In this document: one piece after another, positions 18,852 through 28,108 of the stretch | Position numbering within the stretch: position 1 is the first letter of the stretch | How the letters are laid out: each line of letters starts with the position of its first letter | Assembly: GCA_964350445.1 (NCBI GenBank) | Contig: CAYGKA010000018.1 | Span: 1-64,000, forward strand | DNA: 64,000 nucleotides | Source of the DNA: Hwanghaeella sp964350445 | GTDB taxonomy: Bacteria; Pseudomonadota; Alphaproteobacteria; UBA8366; Aestuariispiraceae | Direction: 5' to 3' | Made by a program: the position numbers and the translations under genes | The notes under the pieces: generated by a model | Database searches by the model: none | Seen by the model: only the letters and a program-made list of their open reading frames with translations | Told to the model about the DNA's origin: nothing

Positions 18852-19655
18852 TCACAGCTGATCGATACCACCAATGGCGGCGCTGACGCGCTCTCGGAAC
18901 GGCAGTCCGAGATCGCGGAACTTGTGCGCGCCACCGGGTTTGCCGGAATCGACGAACTGGCCGACCGCTTTTCCGTCAGCACCCAGACCATCCGCAAGGA
19001 CGTGAACGGGTTGTGCGACAAGGGCCTGCTGCGCCGGGTTCATGGCGGCGTCCAACTCGCCAGCGTCGGAAACCTCGAATACAAGATGCGCAAGGTGCTG
19101 CGCTATTCCGCCAAGCAGCAGATCGCCGCCGCGGTGGCGGACGTGATCCCGAACGGCTCCTCCGTGTCGGTTTCCATCGGAACCACGCCGGAAGCCGTCG
19201 TTTCCGCCCTGCTTGGCCATGCGAACCTGAAGATTCAGACCAACAACTTGAACATCGCGATGATCGCGAACGCCGCGGGCACCTTCGATGTCAGCATTCC
19301 CGGCGGACTGATCCGGCGCGGTGACGGGGACATTGTCGGCCCTTCAGCGGTCGCCTTCTTCGAAAGCTACAAAGCGGATTTCGGCATCTTCGGCGTCGCC
19401 GCGGTAGATGCCGATGGCGGCCTGCTCGACTTCTACGAAGAAGAAGTCGCGGCGCGCCAAGCCATCCTGCGCAACTGCCGAACCTCTTTTCTGGTGCTTG
19501 ATCACATGAAATTCGAACGCAACGCCCATATTCGCGGCGGCCATATAGCAGAGGTGGACCACGTCTTCTGCGACAAGCCGCCGCCGGCCGGGATTGCGGC
19601 AAAGCTGGCCGATGCCGGCGCTGCAATCACCGTGTGCGGAAAGGGGGCGAAATGA
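18846..19655 (+). CDS. DeoR/GlpR-family sugar-phosphate-responsive repressor
   Basis: The N-terminal DeoR helix-turn-helix (E-L-A-D-R-F-S-V-S-T-Q-T-I-R-K-D) lies at about residues 36-55 and is followed by R-R-V-H-G-G. The C-terminal sensor domain resembles phosphosugar isomerases, with S-V-S-I-G-T-T-P-E and F-G-I-F-G-V-A-A-V-D. These repressors respond to phosphorylated sugars or glycerol-3-phosphate. ATG 18846 sits inside the third operator, so it most likely regulates itself and the ABC genes downstream. Its stop overlaps the ATPase start as ATGA. Confidence 0.92.
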   Translation: MKSQLIDTTNGGADALSERQSEIAELVRATGFAGIDELADRFSVSTQTIRKDVNGLCDKGLLRRVHGGVQLASVGNLEYKMRKVLRYSAKQQIAAAVADVIPNGSSVSVSIGTTPEAVVSALLGHANLKIQTNNLNIAMIANAAGTFDVSIPGGLIRRGDGDIVGPSAVAFFESYKADFGIFGVAAVDADGGLLDFYEEEVAARQAILRNCRTSFLVLDHMKFERNAHIRGGHIAEVDHVFCDKPPPAGIAAKLADAGAAITVCGKGAK

Positions 19656-20722
19656 TGTCAGCACCCGAGGGCAAGTCGATTTCACTGAGCGGCATCACCA
19701 AATCCTGGGGTGATCCGCCGGCGGTCGACCATGTCGACCTGGAAATCGCCGCCGGGCAATTCACCGCGCTGCTGGGCCCTTCGGGCTGTGGAAAGTCGAC
19801 CACCCTGCGCATCATCGCCGGGTTGGAATTTCCCGATGCCGGATCGGTCACCATCGGCGGCGAAAACGTCACCGACCTTCCCCCCGCCAAGCGCAACATC
19901 GCCATGGTGTTCCAGTCCTATGCCCTGTTCCCGCATCTGACGGTCGCGGAAAACATCATCTTCGGCCTGCGCACGCGCCGCGTGCCTGTCGGCGAACGGA
20001 CCGAACGATTGGCGCGGGTGGCCGAGCTATTGGAACTGACGCCCTATCTGGACCGCCGCCCGGCCCAGCTTTCCGGCGGCCAGCAGCAACGCGTCGCGCT
20101 TGGCCGCGCGATCATCGCGGAGCGACCCGTCTGCCTGATGGACGAACCGCTGTCGAACCTGGATGCGCGCCTGCGGCATGAAATGCGGAGCGAGATCCGC
20201 GCCCTGCAGCAGAAGCTGGGATTCACCATGGTCTATGTCACCCACGATCAGGTAGAGGCCATCACCATGGCCGACCAGGTCGCGCTGATGAACAGGGGGC
20301 GTGTCGAGCAAGCGGCCTCCCCGCGCGAGATATACGAGCGCCCCGCGACCGTGTTCGCGGCGCGTTTCATCGGAACCCCGCCGATGAACCTGATCGCGCC
20401 GGCGGCCTTCGCCGAGAAGGCCGGGACGCTGGCGTCAAAAAACATATTGATCGGCATCCGGCCGGAACGCATGCGCCTCATGCAGGACGGTCCGTTGAAA
20501 GCCACCGTGATCGAGGCTGAATTCCTCGGCTCGGAAACGCTCGTCACCTGCGAAGCCGGCGGCAGCCGGTTCGTCGTCGCGGCCCCCGGGGGGACGCAGA
20601 TCGGCCCGGGTGAGACCGTCACGATCGGATTCGAGCCCGAGGACATTCATCTGTTCGACGGCGACAAAGGGGCACGCAGCGACGGGGAACTCGCCTCCGT
20701 CGCCGCCGCACTGTGCGGATAA
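19652..20722 (+). CDS. ABC importer ATPase, UgpC/MalK type
   Basis: The 356-residue length and C-terminal OB-type regulatory domain mark it as a carbohydrate-importer ATPase. Walker A G-P-S-G-C-G-K-S-T is near residue 43, the signature L-S-G-G-Q-Q-Q-R near 137, and Walker B C-L-M-D-E-P-L-S-N-L-D follows. The C-terminus has the usual I-G-I-R-P-E-R-M. ATG 19652 follows AAGGGGG and overlaps the repressor stop. It should energise the two permeases at 22217 and 23092. Confidence 0.95.
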   Translation: MMSAPEGKSISLSGITKSWGDPPAVDHVDLEIAAGQFTALLGPSGCGKSTTLRIIAGLEFPDAGSVTIGGENVTDLPPAKRNIAMVFQSYALFPHLTVAENIIFGLRTRRVPVGERTERLARVAELLELTPYLDRRPAQLSGGQQQRVALGRAIIAERPVCLMDEPLSNLDARLRHEMRSEIRALQQKLGFTMVYVTHDQVEAITMADQVALMNRGRVEQAASPREIYERPATVFAARFIGTPPMNLIAPAAFAEKAGTLASKNILIGIRPERMRLMQDGPLKATVIEAEFLGSETLVTCEAGGSRFVVAAPGGTQIGPGETVTIGFEPEDIHLFDGDKGARSDGELASVAAALCG

Positions 20723-20842
20723 AACAAGGTTGGAACGGCTGAGGGGTCGGACCGCACCCGACACAAATAACAGCCGAGTTGGTCGATAGAATTTTTGGCC
20801 TGAATAACGGCGGGATTTCCCGGCGAACAATAGGAGAGAGAA

Positions 20843-22132
20843 ATGTTTATCACCCCTCTGAAGAGGACGTTAGGCGCGGCGGCGATCGCTCTCTGCGCGT
20901 CCACGGCCGCCTCGGCGGCAGATGTCGAACTGCAATTCTACTTCCCGGTCGCCGTCGGCGGCGCGGCCGCCGATACGATCCAGGCGCTGACCGACGAATA
21001 TGTCGCGAACAATCCGGGCGTTAAGATCGATGCTGTCTATGCCGGGTCCTATCAGGACACGGTAGCGAAGGTCCTCACCGCATCGCGCGGCGGAGACGCC
21101 CCGCAGCTGTCGGTGATCCTGTCGGTCGATATGTTCACCTTGCTGGACGAAGACCTGATCCTGCCCTTCGACGACTACGCGACGACGGCGGACGACAAAG
21201 CCTGGCTGAACAGCTTCTATCCGTCCTTCATGGAAAACAGCCAGACCGGCGGCAAGACCTACGGCATTCCCTTCCAGCGCTCCACGCCGGTTCTTTACTG
21301 GAACAAGGAAGCCTTCAAGGAAGCGGGCCTAGACCCGAACACGCCCCCGGCGACCTGGGAAGAAATGGTCGAGATGGGCAAGAAGCTCGTCAAGAAGAAC
21401 GCCAACGGCGAAGTTGAGCGTTGGGGCGTGCGTATTCCCAGCTCCGGCTTCCCCTATTGGCTGTTCCAGGGCCTGTCGACCCAGAACGACGTCATTCTGG
21501 CGAACAGCGACGGCAACAAGACCAATTTCGACGATCCGAAAGTGGTCGAAGCGCTGCAATACATGGTCGACCTCAGCGGCAAGCACGGCGTGATGGCCCC
21601 CGGCATCATCGAATGGGGTTCGACCCCGAAAGCCTTCTTCGAAGGTCAGACGGCGATGATGTGGACGACGACGGGCAACCTAACCAACGTTCGCGCCAAC
21701 GCACCCTTCGACTTCGGCGTCGGCATGCTGCCGGCCAACAAGCGCCGTGGCGCGCCGACCGGCGGCGGTAACTTCTACATGTTCAAGGGCTCCACCGACG
21801 CCGAACTGAAGGCCGCCTTCGACTTCATCAAATGGATCACGGGTCCGGAACCGTCGGCGAAATGGACGATCGCGACCGGCTATGTCGCGCCCCGTCCCGC
21901 CACCTGGGAAACCGACGCGATGAAGGCCTATACGGCGGATTTCCCGCCGGCGCTCGTCGCGCGCGACCAGTTGGAATTCGCGGTCGCCGAACTGTCGACC
22001 TACGAAAACCAGCGCATCACCCGCATCTTCAACGACGCCTTGGAAGCCGCGATCACCGGCAAGAAGACGCCGGCGGACGCGCTGAAGGAAGCCCAGGAAA
22101 AGGCTGACGCGATCCTGAAGGCATATCGCTAA
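20843..22132 (+). CDS. ABC importer substrate-binding protein, UgpB-like
   Basis: The 429-residue protein starts with a signal peptide cleaved after A-S-A-A near residue 23. The mature domain has the family-1 sugar-binding fold: A-N-N-P-G-V-K-I-D, G-K-T-Y-G-I-P-F-Q-R-S-T-P-V-L-Y-W-N-K, and T-P-A-D-A-L-K-E-A near the end. The G-S-Y-Q-D-T segment and general layout resemble glycerol-3-phosphate binding UgpB. Its ATG has AGGAGAGAG directly upstream. A large hairpin follows the stop. Ligand is likely a polyol, sugar or phosphodiester; the exact one cannot be read. Confidence 0.9.
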   Translation: MFITPLKRTLGAAAIALCASTAASAADVELQFYFPVAVGGAAADTIQALTDEYVANNPGVKIDAVYAGSYQDTVAKVLTASRGGDAPQLSVILSVDMFTLLDEDLILPFDDYATTADDKAWLNSFYPSFMENSQTGGKTYGIPFQRSTPVLYWNKEAFKEAGLDPNTPPATWEEMVEMGKKLVKKNANGEVERWGVRIPSSGFPYWLFQGLSTQNDVILANSDGNKTNFDDPKVVEALQYMVDLSGKHGVMAPGIIEWGSTPKAFFEGQTAMMWTTTGNLTNVRANAPFDFGVGMLPANKRRGAPTGGGNFYMFKGSTDAELKAAFDFIKWITGPEPSAKWTIATGYVAPRPATWETDAMKAYTADFPPALVARDQLEFAVAELSTYENQRITRIFNDALEAAITGKKTPADALKEAQEKADAILKAYR

Positions 22133-22140
22133 GCTGGGCT

Positions 22141-22179
22141 GGCGCCGGTTCGGGGACCCCAGAGCCCCGGACCGGCGCC
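22141..22179 (+). promoter_or_regulatory. Intercistronic stem-loop after the binding-protein gene
   Basis: GGCGCCGGTTCGGGG (22141-22155) pairs with CCCCGGACCGGCGCC (22165-22179), a 15-bp stem with one G-U pair and a nine-base loop. No T-run follows, so it is more likely a 3' stabiliser or attenuating barrier than a full terminator. Such hairpins commonly raise binding-protein levels over permease levels. Confidence 0.75.
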
Positions 22180-22216
22180 GTTCCGCCAGGACGATCGGGA
22201 TGAGGGATTATCGGAG

Positions 22217-23095
22217 ATGACGCGCCGTATCGAGTGGGTCCATGCTTGGCTGCTTTTGCTGCCGGCGCTGGTGTTCCTGTTCACCTTCACGCATCTGCCC
22301 GCGGTACGGACCATCGTGGACAGCTTCTTCTCCACCGCCCGCGGCCGGCGCAAATCCGTCTTCGTCGGGCTGGAGAATTACCAGCAGCTGCTGGACGATC
22401 CGACTTTCTGGAAGGTGCTTTCGAACAATTTGTGGTTCGCGCTGGGCACCATTCCCACCTCCATCGCCATCGCGCTCGTCATGGCGCTCTGGGTCAACGA
22501 GAAACTCGCCGGGCGCAGCTTCATCCGCATGGCCTATTTCACGCCGACGGTCCTGCCGCTGATCGCGGTCGCCAACATCTGGCTGTTCTTCTACACGCCG
22601 GGCTTCGGCCTGTTCGATCAAATCGCGACCGGTCTGTTCGGCACCGGGCAGCATAACTTCCTGGGCGATCCGGACACGGCGCTTGGCGCCGTCATGGTGG
22701 TTACGGTCTGGAAGGAAGCCGGGTTCTTCATGATCTTCTATCTCGCCGCCTTGCAGACGATCCCGCCTTCTCTTCTGGAAGCGGCAAGGGTCGAAGGGGC
22801 GGGACGTTGGACGATCTTCCGGCGCGTCGTCTTCCCGCTGCTGATGCCCACCACGCTCTTCGTGTCGGTGAACGCGGTGATCAATTCCTTCCGCCTGGTC
22901 GATCACCTGTTCATCCTGACCGGCGGCGGGCCGGACAACGCGTCCTCCCTGCTGCTGTTCTACATCTATGAGACGGCGTTCCGGTTCTGGGACACCGCCT
23001 ATGCGGCGACGCTGACGGTGATCCTGCTGGCGATGCTGTCGCTGCTGGCGATCGGCCAGTTCTTCCTGTTCGACAAAAAGGTGCATTACAAATGA
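22217..23095 (+). CDS. ABC importer permease, UgpA-like
   Basis: The 292-residue inner-membrane protein has six predicted membrane segments. It carries the permease coupling motif E-A-A-R-V-E-G-A-G-R-W-T-I-F-R-R-V near residue 192, which docks to the ATPase. The N-terminal extension and F-V-G-L-E-N-Y-Q-Q-L match UgpA/MalF-type sugar permeases. ATG 22217 has GGAG just upstream. Its last codons overlap the next permease start by four bases. Confidence 0.93.
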   Translation: MTRRIEWVHAWLLLLPALVFLFTFTHLPAVRTIVDSFFSTARGRRKSVFVGLENYQQLLDDPTFWKVLSNNLWFALGTIPTSIAIALVMALWVNEKLAGRSFIRMAYFTPTVLPLIAVANIWLFFYTPGFGLFDQIATGLFGTGQHNFLGDPDTALGAVMVVTVWKEAGFFMIFYLAALQTIPPSLLEAARVEGAGRWTIFRRVVFPLLMPTTLFVSVNAVINSFRLVDHLFILTGGGPDNASSLLLFYIYETAFRFWDTAYAATLTVILLAMLSLLAIGQFFLFDKKVHYK

Positions 23096-23910
23096 TGCAC
23101 GCCACCGCGATAGACCGTTTCCTGAACATCTTCGGGTCCTGGGCACTGGCCCTGCTCTGGGGCTTGCCGCTCGCCTTCGCCATCTGGACCGCGATCCACC
23201 CGTCGGAGTTCGAGGCCAATTTCGAATTGTTCGCCCCGCTGACCACGGTGAATTTCGTCAAGGCCTGGGAAGCCGCGCCCTTCGCGCGCTATTTCCTGAA
23301 TACCTTCATCCTGGTCACGCTGATCCTGGCCTGTCAGTTCTTCCTAGGGACCTTGGCTGCCTTCGCCTTCGCGCGGTTCACCTTCCCCGGCCGGGGAATC
23401 CTGTTCGGCCTGGTCCTGCTGCAATTGCTGGTGATGCCGGACATCCTGATCGTCGAAAACTATCAAACCATGCGGTTCTTCGACCTGGTCGACACGATCC
23501 CGGCGATCGCGCTGCCCTATATCGCGTCCGGTTTCGGGATTTTCCTGCTGCGGCAGACCTTCATGACCGTGCCGAAGGAATTGGATGAGGCCGCGCGGCT
23601 GGAAGGCGCCTCTACCCTCGGCCTGCTCTGGCGGGTTTATGTGCCCCTCGCCAAGCCGACCTACCTTGCCTATGGCTTGGTCTCGGTCAGCCATCATTGG
23701 AACAATTTCCTCTGGCCGCTGATCATCACGAACTCGGTCGAAACCCGTCCTGTCACCGTGGGCCTCAGCGTTTTCGCCTCAACAGATAGCGGCACCGAAT
23801 GGTCCGTCATCAACGCCGCGACGCTCATGACCTCCGCCCCGCTGCTGATCGGATTTCTGCTCTTTCAACGCCAGTTCGTGCAAAGCTTCATGCGGGCGGG
23901 GATTAAGTAG
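23092..23910 (+). CDS. ABC importer permease, UgpE-like
   Basis: The 272-residue second permease of the importer has about six membrane segments and the coupling motif D-E-A-A-R-L-E-G-A-S near residue 165. It starts with ATGATG overlapping the upstream stop, so translation is coupled. Together with the ATPase at 19652 and the binding protein at 20843 it completes a five-gene DeoR-ABC unit. No catabolic kinase or aldolase lies downstream. Confidence 0.93.
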   Translation: MMHATAIDRFLNIFGSWALALLWGLPLAFAIWTAIHPSEFEANFELFAPLTTVNFVKAWEAAPFARYFLNTFILVTLILACQFFLGTLAAFAFARFTFPGRGILFGLVLLQLLVMPDILIVENYQTMRFFDLVDTIPAIALPYIASGFGIFLLRQTFMTVPKELDEAARLEGASTLGLLWRVYVPLAKPTYLAYGLVSVSHHWNNFLWPLIITNSVETRPVTVGLSVFASTDSGTEWSVINAATLMTSAPLLIGFLLFQRQFVQSFMRAGIK

Positions 23911-24228
23911 TTACCCGCCCAACGGCGCCATCCGCTTCGTCCGCGAGACGACGAAAGGGTGGTCGATAAGTTCCGAGACACATTCACGGAAGACGACCGT
24001 GTGCTTAAGTTCCGTGTGGAGGACGAAAGCGGCCTCGTCTGCCCAGCAGGCTTGAATGTGGAACAAGCCCGGAACCTGATAGTCCCGAAAGCCCTCGATC
24101 ATTAGACACCCCTCTTCCGCACGGGATGGCGGCAAGACCTGATCGATCAAGGCGGCGACGGCCTCTTCCTCGCTTGGGCGGGCCTGAAGCCGGATGAAGG
24201 TATAGATTTCCATCAATTTAGGTTCCAT
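23911..24228 (-). CDS. Antibiotic biosynthesis monooxygenase (ABM)-domain protein
   Basis: The 105-residue single ABM-type ferredoxin-like domain starts I-Y-T-F-I-R-L-Q-A-R-P. It continues E-E-G-C-L-M-I-E-G-F-R-D and F-H-I-Q-A-C-W-A-D-E-A-A-F, with the histidine of T-E-L-K-H-T near the end. Relatives are YgiN-like quinol monooxygenases and small heme- or cofactor-free oxygenases. I took ATG 24228 (M-E-P-K-L); ATG 24213 is an alternative. It converges with the ABC permease and follows the PEBP gene on its strand. Confidence 0.75.
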   Translation of the reverse strand: MEPKLMEIYTFIRLQARPSEEEAVAALIDQVLPPSRAEEGCLMIEGFRDYQVPGLFHIQACWADEAAFVLHTELKHTVVFRECVSELIDHPFVVSRTKRMAPLGG

Positions 24229-24311
24229 GGCTCGACCGGACCGGCGGACTACCGTCCTTCGCGCCATGTCCATCCGACTGGGGCATTGGGTGATACATGG
24301 TCGTTGTCCGA

Positions 24312-24836
24312 CTAGTACCGACCCAGGGTGATTTCTCCTTCCGCCACGTCGTCGTATTCGTCGCCATTTTTGACGACAGCATAAACTTCAGCCGCATATT
24401 TGTTGTTCTTGCCTCCGGAGCAGGGCGGCAGGTAGCCGGGGCTGGACCAAGCGCCTGAGGCACGGTTCTTTTTCACCAGCCAGACACCGTCCGGCATGTC
24501 GCTGGTGCCGCCCGGGACGGCGGGCAGCGTCGCCGTTCCCGCGCCCGGCGTGATGTGGAAACCGATCTTGCCGTGGCCGCCGTCATAGGAAAGCTGCTGG
24601 TAGCTTTTGTCGTTGAACTCCACGACGATGGCGGTCGCTTCGGGCGGAATGTTCGAGATTTTCAGGGGCGGCGTTGCGCCGTTGCCGCCGAACTTTTTGC
24701 AATGCTGGCCAGCCGGGATCTTGCCGCCGGTCCAGGCCGGGTCGGCGAACGCCACGGTCAAATCGGCGGCCTGCGCCGGAACAAACCCCAGCAGCAGTCC
24801 TGCCCCGAATGCTAAAGCCAGTGCATGTCGTTTCAT
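24312..24836 (-). CDS. Exported PEBP (YbhB/YbcL)-like protein
   Basis: A cleavable signal peptide (about residues 1-23, ending A-Q-A-A) precedes a phosphatidylethanolamine-binding-protein fold: G-K-I-P-A-G-Q-H-C, a truncated form of the usual ligand strand G-A-T-P-P-L, I-V-V-E-F-N-D-K-S, and a late Y-A-A-E-V-Y-A-V. The YbhB/YbcL family has no settled enzymatic role. An exported form could bind a lipid or small anion. Two cysteines in the mature part may pair in the periplasm. Confidence 0.7.
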   Translation of the reverse strand: MKRHALALAFGAGLLLGFVPAQAADLTVAFADPAWTGGKIPAGQHCKKFGGNGATPPLKISNIPPEATAIVVEFNDKSYQQLSYDGGHGKIGFHITPGAGTATLPAVPGGTSDMPDGVWLVKKNRASGAWSSPGYLPPCSGGKNNKYAAEVYAVVKNGDEYDDVAEGEITLGRY

Positions 24837-24942
24837 GGTGAGCCTCTTCCCTAAATTCGGTTATTCGTTGGCGTCAGCCTAACCCGATCCACACCAATGT
24901 TGAAGAAATTCCGCCCGTCTATCCCTTGCAGCCCACCCTGCT

Positions 24943-24968
24943 GATATTTCCTTTACATATAAAATATC
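24943..24968. promoter_or_regulatory. Inverted repeat and promoter ahead of the aromatic-CoA operon
   Basis: GATATTT (24943-24949) and AAATATC (24962-24968) are perfect inverted arms with a 12-base spacer. A possible -35 TTTACA at 24953-24958 lies inside and a weak -10 TAAACT at 24975-24980 follows. This is the natural site for the MarR-type regulator encoded within the operon (28105). Confidence 0.45.
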
Positions 24969-25018
24969 TGCTCATAAACTTTTTATGTCCGCGAGATAAT
25001 CTTTCCTGGAGCACCCTG

Positions 25019-27322
25019 ATGAAAATCGCCTGTATCGGTGGCGGGCCCGCCGGCCTGTATTTCGGCATTTCAATGAAACTTCGGGACCCGAGCCATGAGA
25101 TCGTCGTGGTCGAGCGCAACCGGCCCTACGACACCTTCGGCTGGGGCGTGGTCTTTTCGGACCAGACCATGGAAAACCTGCGCCTGAACGATGCCAAGAC
25201 GGCGGACGCGATCCTGGCGGAATTCGCGCATTGGGACGATATCGACATCCATTTCAAGGGCGAGTGCATCACCTCCACCGGCCACGGTTTCGCCGGGATC
25301 GGGCGCAAGCGGATGCTGAACATTCTGCAGAACCGGGCTGAGGAATTGGGCATAGAGCTCGTCTTCGAAGCGGAAGTGGACGGCCTGGACGCCTATAAGG
25401 ACTACGACCTGATCGTGGCGTCCGACGGGCTCAACTCGAAGATCCGCGGCGCCAATCCGGAAGCCTACCAACCGGACATTGATGTCCGTCCCAACAAGTT
25501 CATTTGGCTGGGCACTAAAAAGAAATACGACGCCTTCACCTTCATTTTCGAAAAGACCGAGCACGGCTGGATCTGGGTTCACGCCTATAAATTCGATGCC
25601 GATACCTCCACCTTCATCGTCGAATGTACGGAAGAGACCTGGCGCGGGTTGGGCCTGGACAAGGCGGATACGGACGGGTCCATCGCGATCTGCGAAGAGA
25701 TCTTTAAGGACTACCTGGACGGCAACGCGCTTTTGAGCAACGCGCGGCACCTGCGCGGGTCCGCCTGGCTGAACTTCCCGCGCATCAATTGCGGCACCTA
25801 CCACCACGGCAATGTCGTGCTGATGGGGGATGCCGCCCATACCGCCCATTTCTCCATCGGGTCCGGCACCAAACTGGCCTTGGAAGACGCGATCGTCCTG
25901 GCCGAGCTGTTGCACAGCGAGAGCAGCCTGGAAGCCGCCTTCAAACAGTATCAGGAAGCCCGCCGTTTGGAGGTTCTGAAACTACAGAGCGCGGCGAGAA
26001 ACTCCATGGAATGGTTTGAGGAGTTGGACCGCTACACCCATTTCGACCCGCCGCAATTCGCCTATTCCCTGCTGACGCGCAGTCAGCGGGTCAGCCACGA
26101 GAACCTGCGTCTGCGGGACAAGAAATGGCTGACCTCCGTCGAACGCTGGTTCGCCGAACAAAGCACGAAGGATGCGCCGAAAGGTGCCGCGGCGAGTGAC
26201 GTGCCGCCCCCGATGTTCACGCCCTTCCGCCTGCGGCAGATGGAGGTGAAGAACCGCATCGTCGTCTCCCCCATGGCGACCTACAGCGCGGCGGACGGCG
26301 TGCCGAACGACTTTCACCTGGTTCATCTGGGGTCGCGGGCCCAGGGCGGCGCGGGTCTCGTCTTCACGGAGATGACCTGCGTCACGCCGGCGGGGCGCAT
26401 CACGCCCGGCTGCCCCGGCCTGTATTCCGACGAGCAAGAAGCCGCCTGGAAGCGCATCGTGGACTACGCCCATCAATGGACAGGCGCGAAGATCGCCATG
26501 CAGTTGGGCCATAGCGGCCCCAAGGGATCGACCAAGATCGGCTGGGAAGGCATGGACCAGCCGCTTGATGACGGGAACTGGGAGTTGCTTGCCCCCTCAC
26601 CCGTACCCTGGTCGCCGACCAATCAGACGCCGCACGAAATGACCGAGGCGGATATGGACGCCGTCGAGGCCGCCTTCATCGAAGCGACGGAACGCGCCCA
26701 TCGCTGCGGCTTCGACATGGTCGAGATGCATGCCGCCCACGGTTATCTGCTGTCGGCCTTCCTGACGCCGCTGACCAACAAGCGGACGGACGCCTTTGGC
26801 GGGTCGTTGGAAAACCGCCTGCGCTTCCCGCTGCGGGTCTTCGCCGCTATGCGCGGGGCTTGGCCGTCGGACAAGCCGATGTCGGTGCGAATTTCGGCCA
26901 ATGATTGGGTCGGCGAGCAAGGCATCACGCCGGACGACGCGGTGGAAATCGCCCGCGCCTTCAAACGGGCGGGTGCCGATATCATCGACGTCTCCGCCGG
27001 CCAGACCAGCACCCAGGGCAAGCCGGTCTATGGGCGGATGTTCCAGACCCCGTTCTCCGACCGTATCCGCAACGAAGCCGGGATCGCCACCATGGCGGTC
27101 GGAAACATCTTCGAAGTCGATCACGTGAACAGTATCCTGGCCGCCGGCCGCGCGGATCTGTGCTGCCTGGCCCGGCCGCATCTGGCCGATCCCTATTGGA
27201 CGCTGCATGCCGCCGCCGAGCAGGGCTACCAGGGCGCCGAGTGGCCGAACCAGTATCTGCCGGGCAAGGATCAGTACGAACGCAACCTTGCCCGTGCGGC
27301 GGATATGGCGATTCAGGTTTAA
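25019..27322 (+). CDS. 2-aminobenzoyl-CoA monooxygenase/reductase-like (bifunctional salicylyl-CoA 5-hydroxylase type)
   Basis: The 767-residue fusion has two flavoenzyme halves. The first (to about residue 380) is an FAD aromatic hydroxylase with G-G-G-P-A-G-L-Y-F at residues 7-15 and G-D-A-A-H-T-A-H-F-S near 273. The second (from about 397) is an old-yellow-enzyme domain with P-M-A-T-Y-S, H-A-A-H-G-Y-L-L-S-A-F-L and a C-terminal F-M-N-type phosphate loop. This architecture is that of 2-aminobenzoyl-CoA monooxygenase/reductase, which hydroxylates and then partly reduces the ring, and of salicylyl-CoA 5-hydroxylase. ATG 25019 has GGAG eight bases upstream. It leads an eight-gene operon. Confidence 0.9.
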   Translation: MKIACIGGGPAGLYFGISMKLRDPSHEIVVVERNRPYDTFGWGVVFSDQTMENLRLNDAKTADAILAEFAHWDDIDIHFKGECITSTGHGFAGIGRKRMLNILQNRAEELGIELVFEAEVDGLDAYKDYDLIVASDGLNSKIRGANPEAYQPDIDVRPNKFIWLGTKKKYDAFTFIFEKTEHGWIWVHAYKFDADTSTFIVECTEETWRGLGLDKADTDGSIAICEEIFKDYLDGNALLSNARHLRGSAWLNFPRINCGTYHHGNVVLMGDAAHTAHFSIGSGTKLALEDAIVLAELLHSESSLEAAFKQYQEARRLEVLKLQSAARNSMEWFEELDRYTHFDPPQFAYSLLTRSQRVSHENLRLRDKKWLTSVERWFAEQSTKDAPKGAAASDVPPPMFTPFRLRQMEVKNRIVVSPMATYSAADGVPNDFHLVHLGSRAQGGAGLVFTEMTCVTPAGRITPGCPGLYSDEQEAAWKRIVDYAHQWTGAKIAMQLGHSGPKGSTKIGWEGMDQPLDDGNWELLAPSPVPWSPTNQTPHEMTEADMDAVEAAFIEATERAHRCGFDMVEMHAAHGYLLSAFLTPLTNKRTDAFGGSLENRLRFPLRVFAAMRGAWPSDKPMSVRISANDWVGEQGITPDDAVEIARAFKRAGADIIDVSAGQTSTQGKPVYGRMFQTPFSDRIRNEAGIATMAVGNIFEVDHVNSILAAGRADLCCLARPHLADPYWTLHAAAEQGYQGAEWPNQYLPGKDQYERNLARAADMAIQV

Positions 27323-27337
27323 GGGGATAAGACGGAT

Positions 27338-28108
27338 ATGGCTTCCCTCGCAGGACAGATCGCCATCGTCACCGGGGCCGGTACCGGCATCGGCGCCGCC
27401 ATCGCGGAACGCCTGTCGGCGGACGGCGCCACCCTGGCGCTGGTCGGCCGGCGCGACGGGCCGTTGAAGGACCTCGCGGCACGGCTGGCGAATGCCCATG
27501 CCTTCGCCGCCGACGTCACCGACGAGCTTTCCGTCACCGCCATGGTCGCCGCCGTCACCCAGGAACTCGGCGCGGCGAGCATCCTGGTGAACAATGCCGG
27601 CGCGGCGGAATCCGCCCCCTTCGAACGCACCAGCCTGGCCCTGTGGAACCAGATGCTCGCCGTGAACCTGACCGGCGCCTTTTTGTGCGCGCGCGCCGTT
27701 CTGCCGGCGATGAAAAAAGCGGGTTCGGGCCGGATCGTCACCGTCGCCTCCACGGCGGGCTTGAAGGGCTACGATTATGTCGCGGCCTATTGCGCGGCCA
27801 AGCATGGCGTCATCGGCATGACTCGCGCGCTGGCCGGGGAAGTCGCGCGCAAGGGCGTCACCGTGAACGCCGTCTGCCCGGGCTTTACGGAAACGCCGAT
27901 GCTGGAGGAAAGCATCGCCAATATCGTCGCGAAAACGGGCATGGACGCTGACGCCGCGCGCAAGACACTGACCGCGACCAATCCGCAAGGCCGGCTTGTC
28001 GATCCGGCGGAAGTTGCCGATGCGGTCGCGTGGCTGTGCCGCACGGAAAGCGGTTCCATGACCGGTCAGGCCATCGCAGTCGCCGGCGGGGAGGTAATGA
28101 CAGGATGA
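27338..28108 (+). CDS. SDR-family oxidoreductase (acyl-CoA pathway)
   Basis: This is a classical short-chain dehydrogenase of 256 residues: T-G-A-G-T-G-I-G near residue 12 binds the dinucleotide, N-N-A-G is near 86, and the catalytic serine and Y-C-A-A-K lie near 140-158. In this operon it probably oxidises or reduces a ring or beta-hydroxyacyl-CoA intermediate. It starts 15 bases after the hydroxylase, and its stop overlaps the MarR start as ATGA. Confidence 0.92.
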   Translation: MASLAGQIAIVTGAGTGIGAAIAERLSADGATLALVGRRDGPLKDLAARLANAHAFAADVTDELSVTAMVAAVTQELGAASILVNNAGAAESAPFERTSLALWNQMLAVNLTGAFLCARAVLPAMKKAGSGRIVTVASTAGLKGYDYVAAYCAAKHGVIGMTRALAGEVARKGVTVNAVCPGFTETPMLEESIANIVAKTGMDADAARKTLTATNPQGRLVDPAEVADAVAWLCRTESGSMTGQAIAVAGGEVMTG

